DNA of 64,000 bases from a virus: the IMG/VR virus record IMGVR_UViG_3300014911_000001, positions 1-64,000 of that record. The stretch is one strand, 5' to 3'. The notes below the pieces were generated by a model, which made no database searches, was not told where the DNA came from, and saw only the letters and a program-made list of their open reading frames with translations. Positions 7,460-15,072 of this stretch are shown in pieces (the stretch's first letter is position 1; each line of letters opens with the position of its first letter). Position numbers and translations under genes: made by a program.

Positions 7460-9253
7460 ATGCAATTTATACCAGTAGAACAGAGATATGACATAACAGC
7501 TTTGCTTGCCACATATCTCCACAAATATGGTTCTGATTGGTTGAGAAAACTCAGAGAGGATTTGAAAACAACACCATTATCGAAACTTATGGCTAATGTT
7601 GCTACTGATATTGATATAAGCAAGATGGATGAGGAGACTGCCAGCTTATATGATTCGTTATCGAAGATAGGCGGGCGCTTCGGTATAAGGCGCTCGCTTA
7701 ATGCATTCATTACCATGGATATTGATACTTATAAAGCCAAACTAGAGGATAATAGGTATAAGCTACTACAAGAATTTAAATATGAATTCAATGATCCCAC
7801 ATTTTTATTAAATCCACCTGACGATGCTCCTGTTCCTAATGTAACAGAATTTGGTCAGTTTTTGGGTATTATTGATGCTCTTGTATCAAGAGCTATCCCT
7901 TTTGCTATCATAAAGGATGACGCGCTACATGTTACATCATTATTCATAAAAACATTTATTAACATGCGTGACCTTGGATTATTTGAGAATACAACATTTG
8001 AGAACACTCATTTTCTTATTCATAATGAACAGCCGGTTGTATGGCAATCATTTGCTGAGGTAATGCAATATAGCGGTCCTTATTTAAGCAGTTTCGATAC
8101 AGTATTTGTGATGCCTGAATTTCAGGGTTCCTATGATGAGTGGCAGATTATTCTTAGCCTTATTGAGCAAGCTGGTATCCCAATCTTATTTGTTGAAGGT
8201 CGGACGATTGAACCATTCGTAAGCTATTTAACAGGTTATCTGAAGGATCAATCCGATATTGTTATTTTAGACCCTAAGGAGACGAAGAGGCCGTGGGTTA
8301 ATTATCTTATCAATTTCAGAAACAGGGTAAGAAGCGCGCTTCATATAGGTCCAAAGTTGCAACCCACAGAGACAACAAAAGCTTATAAGTCTTATGTTCG
8401 TTCGGCGCTTCCAATTATTAAGCAGATGGAGCATGAAAACATTTCATCTTTTATAAGCAAGCGCTTCTTTGAGCAGGAGAAAATTGTTGATGATATTATT
8501 AAGTGGATTCTCTTGCACAAACATCTTGCAGTAAAGGAACCGTTGAAACGGCCCTTTAGTATGCTATTTGTTGGTACAACAGGTACGGGTAAGAGCTATC
8601 TCGCGCGGCTTCTTATTGAATACTTCGATGTTCCTTCGTATACCATACATGGTAGCCTATTTAGTGAACAACATACGATAAGGATTTTATTAGGCGCGCC
8701 GCCTAGTTATGTAGGTTTCGGTTTGGTACCTGCCTTCGAGAAGTTCTTATCACAATTGGGTGGATCAGACCAATTTCCTGCTGGTATTCTTGTTATTGAT
8801 GAAGCTGAAAAGATGTGCCTTGAGGTTGTAAATCGCATATTGGTGCCTCTTTTAGATGGTGAGGGCATACAGTTTGCTGATGATAAACATATTGTCCCGT
8901 ATAACCTTATGGTAATCGCAACAGCTAATGGTGATGCGGCAGAGCTATCTAAAAGCATAGGGTTTGAGCAACAAGTTCTTGATGATCAAAAAATGGTGAT
9001 GGAGTCCATTGAGAAGTATATGACACCAGAGGTATTGGCCCGCTTCACAGCTGGATATTTTTTCTATCCTCTTTCAGTTGAAGCCCTGTATAAAATTGCT
9101 GTTAGGGAGTTTAAGAGATATGCTAATGATTTGTTTAACGATGAAGTGGCGAAAAAATTACGATCGTTTGCAGAAAGGGCCAAGCATGCAAGAGATGTAG
9201 AGCGGCAGGCCCTCATGTATGCATTCTCATTGATGAAAGGAGGTGATTTATGA
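7460..9253 (+). CDS. AAA+ ATPase, ClpA/ClpB-type module
   Basis: 597 residues, start preceded by AAGGAGGTTGAG. The C-terminal ~250 residues are a Clp/Hsp100-class AAA+ domain: Walker A GTTGTGKS (~372-379), a pore-loop-like GAPPSYVGFG (~410), Walker B GILVIDEAEK (~440-449), sensor-1 VIATANGD, and an Arg-containing VLARFTAGYFF sensor segment. The first 350 residues have no Clp N-domain and look like an alpha/beta domain of their own (VFVMPEFQGSYDEW, IPILFVEGRT). Could remodel replication or virion assembly complexes. Not a Lon or FtsH protease, since no protease domain follows. The stop overlaps the SSB-like gene by 4 nt. Confidence 0.85.
   Translation: MQFIPVEQRYDITALLATYLHKYGSDWLRKLREDLKTTPLSKLMANVATDIDISKMDEETASLYDSLSKIGGRFGIRRSLNAFITMDIDTYKAKLEDNRYKLLQEFKYEFNDPTFLLNPPDDAPVPNVTEFGQFLGIIDALVSRAIPFAIIKDDALHVTSLFIKTFINMRDLGLFENTTFENTHFLIHNEQPVVWQSFAEVMQYSGPYLSSFDTVFVMPEFQGSYDEWQIILSLIEQAGIPILFVEGRTIEPFVSYLTGYLKDQSDIVILDPKETKRPWVNYLINFRNRVRSALHIGPKLQPTETTKAYKSYVRSALPIIKQMEHENISSFISKRFFEQEKIVDDIIKWILLHKHLAVKEPLKRPFSMLFVGTTGTGKSYLARLLIEYFDVPSYTIHGSLFSEQHTIRILLGAPPSYVGFGLVPAFEKFLSQLGGSDQFPAGILVIDEAEKMCLEVVNRILVPLLDGEGIQFADDKHIVPYNLMVIATANGDAAELSKSIGFEQQVLDDQKMVMESIEKYMTPEVLARFTAGYFFYPLSVEALYKIAVREFKRYANDLFNDEVAKKLRSFAERAKHARDVERQALMYAFSLMKGGDL
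8331..8342. repeat. GC palindrome GAAGCGCGCTTC
   Basis: Perfect 12-bp variant of the dispersed motif, inside the AAA+ gene; encodes S-A-L-H. Confidence 0.9.
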
Positions 9254-9657
9254 ATTCAATAACAATCGTTGGTACCATTGCTAGCAAGATAATGCATACA
9301 AATGGTCAATATGGTTGTTACCTGAAGGATGATGATAACCTGTTTTACATCTGGATGAGTGAGGGTATTATAAAGAGGGTGAAGGCCGGGTCTATATTGA
9401 ACAAGGGCACCGAGGTTTTTATTATAGGGCGTGTAATACATACATTTAATAAGAATGGCAAGACGATCATTGCTGTCGGCGCCTATAAGCTACAACCCCT
9501 TGCATCAGTTGCTCTTAAGAACAGCATTGTATCTCCCAGTAAACCAAAAAAGAAGAAGGAAGAGAAAAAAATTGTTGAAGATGAGGATGGAAATGATATA
9601 ATACCTGTTAATGTCAGGGATATATTAAATGGTCAATTTGAAGGAGAGGAAGCCTGA
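9250..9657 (+). CDS. OB-fold protein, SSB-like
   Basis: 135 residues with AAAGGAGGTGATTT before the ATG. Residues 1-85 show the five-strand OB pattern of single-strand-binding proteins: NSITIVGTIASK, YGCYLKDDDNLFYIWM, a GSILNKGTEVFIIGRV strand and KTIIAVGAYKLQP. A flexible Lys/Glu-rich linker (KPKKKKEEKKIVEDEDG) follows, but the tail lacks the DDDIPF tip of bacterial SSB. Likely binds ssDNA and partners with the AAA+ protein upstream. Confidence 0.7.
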   Translation: MNSITIVGTIASKIMHTNGQYGCYLKDDDNLFYIWMSEGIIKRVKAGSILNKGTEVFIIGRVIHTFNKNGKTIIAVGAYKLQPLASVALKNSIVSPSKPKKKKEEKKIVEDEDGNDIIPVNVRDILNGQFEGEEA

Positions 9658-9959
9658 TGGAAGTTGGGAAGATTTTATCTGCCTTTGTTAACAGAACAAG
9701 TGATGAGAAATACCAATTTCTGAAGAATGAGTTTGGTACATTACTAAAGTCGAATAAGGAACAAATTCCACAGGATGTATTGGATCTTTTATTCGCTGTA
9801 ACATATTATATACGTATTAACCCTACCCTTCTGCGAGGGCTTTCATATGTAGAATCATTAGTCAAGGCCGGCTTCAAGAATCCACGTCTCGATGAGCTAA
9901 AGGATTCTATTGCAGAGGCACATAAAATTGCCCGTGAGATATTCATTTCAACAGACTAA
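9657..9959 (+). CDS. Small helical protein, unknown
   Basis: 100 residues, AAGGAGAGGAAGCCTG before the ATG, start overlapping the upstream stop. All-helical, soluble, with an SLVKAGFKNPRLDELKDSI motif; the KAGF is encoded by a dispersed GC motif (9865-9876). No family recognised; operon position suggests a replication accessory. Confidence 0.65.
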   Translation: MEVGKILSAFVNRTSDEKYQFLKNEFGTLLKSNKEQIPQDVLDLLFAVTYYIRINPTLLRGLSYVESLVKAGFKNPRLDELKDSIAEAHKIAREIFISTD

Positions 9960-9972
9960 ATAAGGAGAGAAG

Positions 9973-10395
9973 ATGAGCAAAGAAAATATAAAAGCACTTA
10001 AGAAGTCATTAAGGAAGCGCATTGAATCACATGTTGATTATTTGCAGAGGACTTATGGTGATCTTTTACACACCAATGAGGTCTGCGCAATATGTGGAAT
10101 CCTGCATGATACAATGACCTTTATTGCGGATATTGCAACGGAGATTGGTAAACTTGATGCTGATGAACAGCGCGTTGTATTAGTCAATTTAATAGTGTCA
10201 TGCATAAAGCTTAAAGGCATGAAAAAGGTATTAGTTATACCAATAAAGATGGGTTTATCCTTCCTGTTTAAGACACTTCGCTTAACAGAGATCGAGATAC
10301 CTGAGAAGCAGGCGAAGATGATAATGTCCATATATGGTATGCTCTTTATGATGGTCTCAATGGTTAAGGCAAAGGTTTGTGATGGAAAACAATAA
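9973..10395 (+). CDS. Helical membrane-associated protein, unknown
   Basis: 140 residues, TAAGGAGAGAAG before ATG. Basic N-terminal helix (KALKKSLRKRIESHV), two Cys (VCAICG near residue 38), and a hydrophobic C-terminal segment (MIMSIYGMLFMMVSMV) that could span a membrane. The 3' end overlaps the next small gene by 14 nt. Not recognised. Confidence 0.65.
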   Translation: MSKENIKALKKSLRKRIESHVDYLQRTYGDLLHTNEVCAICGILHDTMTFIADIATEIGKLDADEQRVVLVNLIVSCIKLKGMKKVLVIPIKMGLSFLFKTLRLTEIEIPEKQAKMIMSIYGMLFMMVSMVKAKVCDGKQ

Positions 10396-10555
10396 GAAGA
10401 CAAAGCCAATAGCTATTGGTATTGAAGAAATGCCATTGTACAGATCCTACCTTGATCATTATTTTATGCAGTTTTACCAGTTGATGGAATCCTTCAAGAA
10501 ATGGTTTTGTAATCTATCGGAATACCTTGGGAAGGTTGATTGGTACTATCATTAA
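10382..10555 (+). CDS. Small protein, 57 residues
   Basis: ATG at 10382 follows GGCAAAGGTTTGTG and overlaps the upstream gene by 14 nt. It reads through to TAA at 10555, ending the plus-strand operon and overlapping the convergent sigma-like gene by 4 nt. Lys-rich start, then an aromatic helix (FMQFYQLMESFKKWFCNL). Supported by continuous coding and tight packing; function unknown. Confidence 0.55.
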   Translation: MENNKKTKPIAIGIEEMPLYRSYLDHYFMQFYQLMESFKKWFCNLSEYLGKVDWYYH

Positions 10556-11259
10556 GCCGCCGGCTCATCAATGATAATCGTCCCGTCAATAATCCATTCT
10601 TCAAGCTTATGAGCTTCATCAATACTCAAACCATAACCAATGCAGAACCCATGTTTACCCATTAATAGCGTTGATCTGATGAAGGCGAAAACGGTTGGAT
10701 CAAGATTCTCTTCCATTATGCTAAGAACTTTACTTCCCACATCTGGTGGAGATAATTCTCTATGCGTATCAATATCCTCATCTATTGGGATAAATCCATC
10801 CTTGGCAAGTTTGACGGCTTTACTTAGTGCTGATTCATCATCGTCGAGATCAATATTAGCCTCTGTTGTACCTGGTAATGCGATAAAGTATCCGCTTCTT
10901 GTTATAGCTCGTCTGATAGCTTTTCTGACATTGTAAAATACGACAGAGCTAAATGTACTTCCTTGTTCACACCTCCATGTTCTGATAGCATTATGTAGTC
11001 CTATGATAGCAATGTCATACATCTCTTGGCGCTCAAATGGTGCCCAGTGAAAATAGTTTGTGATGATATCAACAATCAGTTTATGTGAACGCCTTATAAG
11101 CTCTTGGAAGATGCTGTCATAAAGAGGTTGCGTATCGTCGATTTTAGTGATAAGCGCCAGCTCATCAGTTTCAAGCCAGCGGAAAGCAGTTGCATATTCT
11201 TCAAATGATGCATAATCATATGTAGTGCGGGTTGTTGTTTGGTTTTCAATCTCTATCAT
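10552..11259 (-). CDS. Sigma70-family transcription factor, region 2-like
   Basis: 235 residues. Residues ~55-125 match sigma region 2: a 2.1-like helix LIRRSHKLIVDIITNYF, then EMYDIAIIGLHNAIRTW (the DLxQEGxxGLxxAxxxF core helix), CEQGSTFSSVVFYNVRKAIRRAI (the GxxFSTYAxxxIRxAI DNA-melting and -10 recognition helix), followed by ALPGTTEAN like the start of region 3. The C-terminus is shorter and only weakly like region 4. Probably redirects host RNA polymerase to phage promoters. Last gene of the primase operon, sharing ATGA with the membrane protein before it. Confidence 0.82.
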   Translation of the reverse strand: MIEIENQTTTRTTYDYASFEEYATAFRWLETDELALITKIDDTQPLYDSIFQELIRRSHKLIVDIITNYFHWAPFERQEMYDIAIIGLHNAIRTWRCEQGSTFSSVVFYNVRKAIRRAITRSGYFIALPGTTEANIDLDDDESALSKAVKLAKDGFIPIDEDIDTHRELSPPDVGSKVLSIMEENLDPTVFAFIRSTLLMGKHGFCIGYGLSIDEAHKLEEWIIDGTIIIDEPAA

Positions 11260-11594
11260 GATATGATTTTTATTGTTGCTTCTATGTTATATTGAGTGTT
11301 TTTAAGGTCTGTATCTTTGCTGGGAAGCATATATAGGATAAGCTCGCCGTCGGGCTTATAGGTAATAGCTTTAAATGGACTGTTATCTAATAACCATGTA
11401 TTACCTGATTCATATTCATTGTGCGCCAACAGGTATGCAAGAACTAATTGTTTTTTTGTGTTATTAGGATTTGACACTATTGATTCATATAGTTGCCTAT
11501 AATACTTCATCCTCAGGTAGTAGCGCGTGCTTATAATCACCCCCGCTAATAGTATCGATAAATTCGTCAACAGTAAAATAACCCACGATATCAT
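11256..11594 (-). CDS. Single-pass membrane protein overlapping the helicase gene
   Basis: 112 residues. The ATG at 11594 has AGGAGGAAGGAC at good spacing and encodes a clear membrane anchor (WVILLLTNLSILLAGVIIS, residues 4-22). This N-terminus lies in a different frame over the last 98 nt of the helicase gene. An alternative start at 11510 (GAGG directly abutting ATG) would remove both the overlap and the anchor. The remaining cytosolic part is mixed alpha/beta. Function unknown. Confidence 0.55.
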   Translation of the reverse strand: MISWVILLLTNLSILLAGVIISTRYYLRMKYYRQLYESIVSNPNNTKKQLVLAYLLAHNEYESGNTWLLDNSPFKAITYKPDGELILYMLPSKDTDLKNTQYNIEATIKIIS

Positions 11595-13005
11595 GTCCTT
11601 CCTCCTGATATGTTTTTATTCTCTTTTTTACTAACCCTTGTAATATCCCATCCTTATCATGATCATGTAGATCGACAATCATCGGTTTACTTTTCCCTGT
11701 CGCGTGTCGGAGGATCCTACCAATAATCTGTACATGCAGTAGCTTGGATGCAAATGGTGTTGCATTGACAAGGCAATCGAGTCTTGGTAGATCAAATCCT
11801 TCCATGATTATTTCAGTGGTTGCTATTATTATCTGCCTAAGCTTAATGCTCTGTCGTTCCTTTTTCTTTCTTTGTGAGTGTATCGCTCCAATATCTTCAG
11901 GATTAACTCCTTCTTGTTTGATGATGTTATCATAGAGCTCATCAACCATTTTCCTCGTCGGTGTTGCAACGATTACATATTTACCTTGTTTATAGAGAGC
12001 CATTATAATGTTTAGAAGCATTCTGAGTCGTTCTCTATCCTTTGTGATACGTGATTTCAGGTGAGCTATTTGTTTACGTGTATCTGAAAGAAATGATGTC
12101 GATGGATATGTGCGCTCCGTATCAACGATATAAACATCAGCGCGCCACAGAGTTGGATCTGTTGCTGATATTAAATCTTTACCGAGAAGCCAATGTACAA
12201 CGGGGAAGAGGCCGTCGGTCCTATATGGTGTTGCTGTTAATCCCAAGCGATATCTTGCTGGTGATAGAAGTACTGTGCGGAAGAACATTGGTGCGGAAAC
12301 ACGATGTACCTCATCAGCTATGAGAAATGGGAAGTGTTGTAGAAGCGGCGCCTTCTTCTCCATATTTCTGAAGAACCATTGATATGTAGCTATCAGGATG
12401 TCAGCATTTTTATAGTTTTTATCCTGAGTGGTTGCTACTTTCACATTCTCAAGAAATCTATGTGCCGTATTGTACCACTGATCTTGGAGTAGTTTTGTGT
12501 GCACCAATACTACTGCACGTTTTTTACAATGTGCTATAAGATAGAGAGCAACAACTGTTTTTCCGGAGCCTGTGCGTGCTTGTATTATGCCACACTTTTT
12601 CTTTAGCCATTGTGAAGCCGCGGCTTCCTGATAATCACGTAACTCTCCATCAAAGCGCACATCCTTAATGTCTGGTGTTGTAATACGTTTATCATAATAT
12701 TTTATGTTATATGTAAGTAGAAGATCCTTCACAGGAGCATAAAGAGGTACAAGTAGATAACCATTTTTGACGGTATAGAATTTTAAGTATTCGGCTTCCC
12801 TAATTTCAGGTATTTTTGTACCCGCCTCCATAGCTGAAATGCCTGTGTAATAAGGGTTCTTAATGATGAAGCGCCGGCTTAATCTGTAATCAAAGGCTAC
12901 CTTGTCCTTGGGGATAGCAAGCAGATTGCTGATAATAATAGCATTCTTTGGCTGATTATAAAACATACTTGTATGAAGGTCTGTAATAGCAATCCATTCA
13001 TCCAT
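11497..13005 (-). CDS. SF2 DNA helicase, UvsW/XPB-like
   Basis: 502 residues. Helicase motifs in order: Q-like ELRDYQEAA (121), motif I ARTGSGKT (143-150), Ia VLVHTKLLQDQW, Ib/Ic ILIATYQW, II DEVH (231-234), III GLTATPYR, IV VIVATPTRKMV, V IIIATTEIIMEGFDLP, VI QIIGRILRHATGKSKP. The layout is that of the RecG/UvsW/XPB-type DNA translocases with an N-terminal ~110-residue accessory domain. Likely resolves recombination or stalled-fork intermediates for the phage. Cotranscribed with primase-helicase and the Cas4-like protein. Confidence 0.9.
   Translation of the reverse strand: MDEWIAITDLHTSMFYNQPKNAIIISNLLAIPKDKVAFDYRLSRRFIIKNPYYTGISAMEAGTKIPEIREAEYLKFYTVKNGYLLVPLYAPVKDLLLTYNIKYYDKRITTPDIKDVRFDGELRDYQEAAASQWLKKKCGIIQARTGSGKTVVALYLIAHCKKRAVVLVHTKLLQDQWYNTAHRFLENVKVATTQDKNYKNADILIATYQWFFRNMEKKAPLLQHFPFLIADEVHRVSAPMFFRTVLLSPARYRLGLTATPYRTDGLFPVVHWLLGKDLISATDPTLWRADVYIVDTERTYPSTSFLSDTRKQIAHLKSRITKDRERLRMLLNIIMALYKQGKYVIVATPTRKMVDELYDNIIKQEGVNPEDIGAIHSQRKKKERQSIKLRQIIIATTEIIMEGFDLPRLDCLVNATPFASKLLHVQIIGRILRHATGKSKPMIVDLHDHDKDGILQGLVKKRIKTYQEEGHDIVGYFTVDEFIDTISGGDYKHALLPEDEVL
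12614..12627. repeat. GC palindrome GAAGCCGCGGCTTC
   Basis: Perfect copy inside the SF2 helicase gene, encoding EAAAS next to the Q motif; a slot where helicases tolerate change. Confidence 0.9.
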
Positions 13006-13011
13006 TGTGCA

Positions 13012-13656
13012 TTACCTCCGGGATTTAACGCTTACCTGTGCTCCGTTATAGTAGCCGCTTCTCATCGGCAGTATAACAGAGCTATGCTTCACATGCTTAT
13101 GATATGGCTTACTTTGATGGCCTAACTTCACATGAATAATGGTTATGTTATTATTCGGTTCAATAATATAAGGCACCTTGGTTCTCATTAATAAAGCATA
13201 TAGGAGAGGGAATCTATCGTACGGTATGTCAAATTCATTGGGTAGCTGTTTTACTATTTTGCTCTGATATGTTTTCTTCGCAAATGAAATAATGTGTGGA
13301 GGAACAGGAAGACTCTCGTCATTTAAAAGATAGTCAATACATTCATCAGGAGAAACATCTACAACCTCAAAGAGATCCGTTATGTGCCTAATATGGATTG
13401 GTTCCTGATCATTTATATTGATGAGCCTAACTGGGAATGTTCCTTCCAGTCCGTTTTCAAAGTCAGGATAGATTTCATTTATTTGCTTCAAATATGCAGA
13501 CATAGGTAGTGGCAAGACAGTCTTATTAACATATACAGTATCGTATGGGATGCTATACAATTTGTGTATATAACGGCTTTTATAGAAGTCCATGAAGTAA
13601 AATGGCGGTGTTGGATCAAATTTGAATCCCTGTGGTGTTAAATACCATATTTTCAT
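13012..13656 (-). CDS. Hypothetical protein with KLGHxxKPYH motif
   Basis: 214 residues, ATAAGGAGTAACT before the ATG. Beta-rich, with an FPVRLININD strand, an ITDLFEVVDVSPDEC helix and, near residue 180, VKLGHQSKPYHKHV. A very similar KLDTGHEHKPYH string occurs in the protein at 43481-44680, suggesting a shared His-rich domain. The tail is basic (VSVKSRR). Not assigned to a family; it sits between the Hint-like protein and the helicase. Confidence 0.6.
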   Translation of the reverse strand: MKIWYLTPQGFKFDPTPPFYFMDFYKSRYIHKLYSIPYDTVYVNKTVLPLPMSAYLKQINEIYPDFENGLEGTFPVRLININDQEPIHIRHITDLFEVVDVSPDECIDYLLNDESLPVPPHIISFAKKTYQSKIVKQLPNEFDIPYDRFPLLYALLMRTKVPYIIEPNNNITIIHVKLGHQSKPYHKHVKHSSVILPMRSGYYNGAQVSVKSRR

Positions 13657-13665
13657 AGTTACTCC

Positions 13666-14337
13666 TTATAGGTGGATAAATATTCCTGGTGCTATTATAA
13701 TGGTGTCCTCATCGGTAACAAGGTCGAATACAACACCACTGTAATCTTCAAATATTCTAACCTCTTCAACAGTGCGCACCCAACCATCGAAGTTTGTTCC
13801 TCTCCATTTATGTAAAGCCGGCGGCTTCCTATTATCAGATACAATAGGCTTCAATGTTATCGCAGGTAGTCTATCGCCGCTACGCAGTTCCTTGGCATCA
13901 ACATATGTCCATCCGCCCTGCCTGATAACGCCTACTCCAACATCAGCGGCAATTATGAATGTATTAACCCTTAATGGATCCTCATCTACTGGTTGTTCCA
14001 TGCGCACAGCGACGGCGGCTCCCTTATAGTGACGTATGGTCGCGCGCTTAACATTCTTCTGACAGAGAGCAAGTTTGCGTTGGTGAAGCGCGCCGGTTCT
14101 ATCATATGTTACAACTGTTGTGGCTATATCACTATAGCGCCTTAACATCTCATTTCGCTCGAGATAATCAAGATTCGGATAAAGGACCTCCCATGCAACA
14201 AGACCCTTTGTTTGCTGTATGTAGTTCCATGCATCCCTAAGTGTGGGCGCTGACATGTATTCAGTTACATGTAGGTAACCACCCAACGAAAGGATATAGG
14301 CATCAATTATTTTAAAGGATCTGACAAACATTTTCAC
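13666..14337 (-). CDS. Hint/intein-like fold protein
   Basis: 223 residues, AAGGGAGGTGAAA before ATG. The last ~110 residues look like a Hint domain: NTFIIAADVGVGVIRQGG, the TYVDAKELRSGDRLPAI strand (LKxGDxL block), WVRTVEEVRIFEDYSGVVFDLVT (the V-x-x-V-x-x-V-Y-D-L block) and IIIAPGIFIHL, where inteins end in hN. The terminal L instead of N, and no clear N-terminal Cys, argue against splicing. First ~100 residues are helical and unrecognised. Role unknown, fold inferred. Confidence 0.55.
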   Translation of the reverse strand: MKMFVRSFKIIDAYILSLGGYLHVTEYMSAPTLRDAWNYIQQTKGLVAWEVLYPNLDYLERNEMLRRYSDIATTVVTYDRTGALHQRKLALCQKNVKRATIRHYKGAAVAVRMEQPVDEDPLRVNTFIIAADVGVGVIRQGGWTYVDAKELRSGDRLPAITLKPIVSDNRKPPALHKWRGTNFDGWVRTVEEVRIFEDYSGVVFDLVTDEDTIIIAPGIFIHL

Positions 14338-14342
14338 CTCCC

Positions 14343-14543
14343 TTATGAAATAGATTCATCTAATTCACGTATTATTATTAACATATCATCCACGAGTTCT
14401 TTCCTTTTCTTCACTAGATCTCTTAAGCGCCGCTCCAATGAGCTTGCGGACTGTATATCGAGAAGGCGCAATAGAATCCAAAATAGATTGTAAACTAGAT
14501 CGGGCCTTCTTAATTTCCTTGTCAAATTCGATATATTTATCAT
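14343..14543 (-). CDS. Possible overlapping small helical protein
   Basis: 66 residues in a frame shifted from the gene at 14386-15072. The ATG at 14543 has AGGAGGTCTTGTT at good spacing, and the frame runs through the otherwise empty gap to just before the next gene. Charged helix content (RLRDLVKKRKELVDDMLIIIRELDE) is protein-like. The site could also be a by-product of the Arg-Arg codons of the overlapping Fe-S protein, so support is modest. Confidence 0.35.
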   Translation of the reverse strand: MINISNLTRKLRRPDLVYNLFWILLRLLDIQSASSLERRLRDLVKKRKELVDDMLIIIRELDESIS

Positions 14544-15072
14544 AACAAGACCTCCTATAGCGACAGTGGTCGCAGATACCGCCAATCATCACAGCTAATC
14601 TGAACGGATATCTCAAGGATGCGTACAGGTAGTCAGTATAATCATTAAAGTTGTCAATAATATATAGATAATTATGACGTTGCACAAGTACTTTTTGTAT
14701 ATCAGCTGCCATATTGAACAGCCAGAGATAGACAGAACCGACTAAGTGAGCAAGACGGAATGATATACCGGGGTTTAATGGAACCCAGATGACATCCTTC
14801 TTTATCGTCGTATAAATAGTTCCTTTGATATTTATAATACTAATTTTATGTCCTTGATAATGTAGAGTAACTTGGTTTGGTAATGGTTTAGATTTAAGTG
14901 AGAGCAAATCATAATGAAGTTTCCGTTCGTCTACATAGCCTTTTGATACATCTTTATAAGGAGATAGGCCTGAGTATATGAAGCCGGGACAGATGAGTTT
15001 ACCAGCAATACTTAGAATCGATAATCTTCGGGGGATTTGTGATTCTACATATGTCCTTGTTGTTTGTTTCAT
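14386..15072 (-). CDS. Cas4-like Fe-S protein lacking nuclease residues
   Basis: 228 residues. Cys28 (KLICPG) plus C167-x2-C170-x5-C176 reproduces the four-cysteine layout, and the exact C-x2-C-x5-C spacing, of the intact Cas4-family nuclease encoded 2.4 kb away (17512). The middle (IKGTIYTTIKKDVIWVPL, then FRLAHLVGSVYLWLFN) aligns in shape with the Cas4 core (GxxD, ExK, QxxxY), but the Asp, Glu and Lys are missing. Probably a 4Fe-4S ssDNA-binding protein without catalysis. The start shares ATGA with the primase stop and has no ribosome-binding site. Family assignment inferred. Confidence 0.6.
   Translation of the reverse strand: MKQTTRTYVESQIPRRLSILSIAGKLICPGFIYSGLSPYKDVSKGYVDERKLHYDLLSLKSKPLPNQVTLHYQGHKISIINIKGTIYTTIKKDVIWVPLNPGISFRLAHLVGSVYLWLFNMAADIQKVLVQRHNYLYIIDNFNDYTDYLYASLRYPFRLAVMIGGICDHCRYRRSCYDKYIEFDKEIKKARSSLQSILDSIAPSRYTVRKLIGAALKRSSEEKERTRG

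Noticed and set aside
10189-10206. AGTCAATTTAAT inside the 9973 gene on the plus strand
   Set aside because: Matches the 5' half of the element only, is within coding sequence, and is followed by no gene start.
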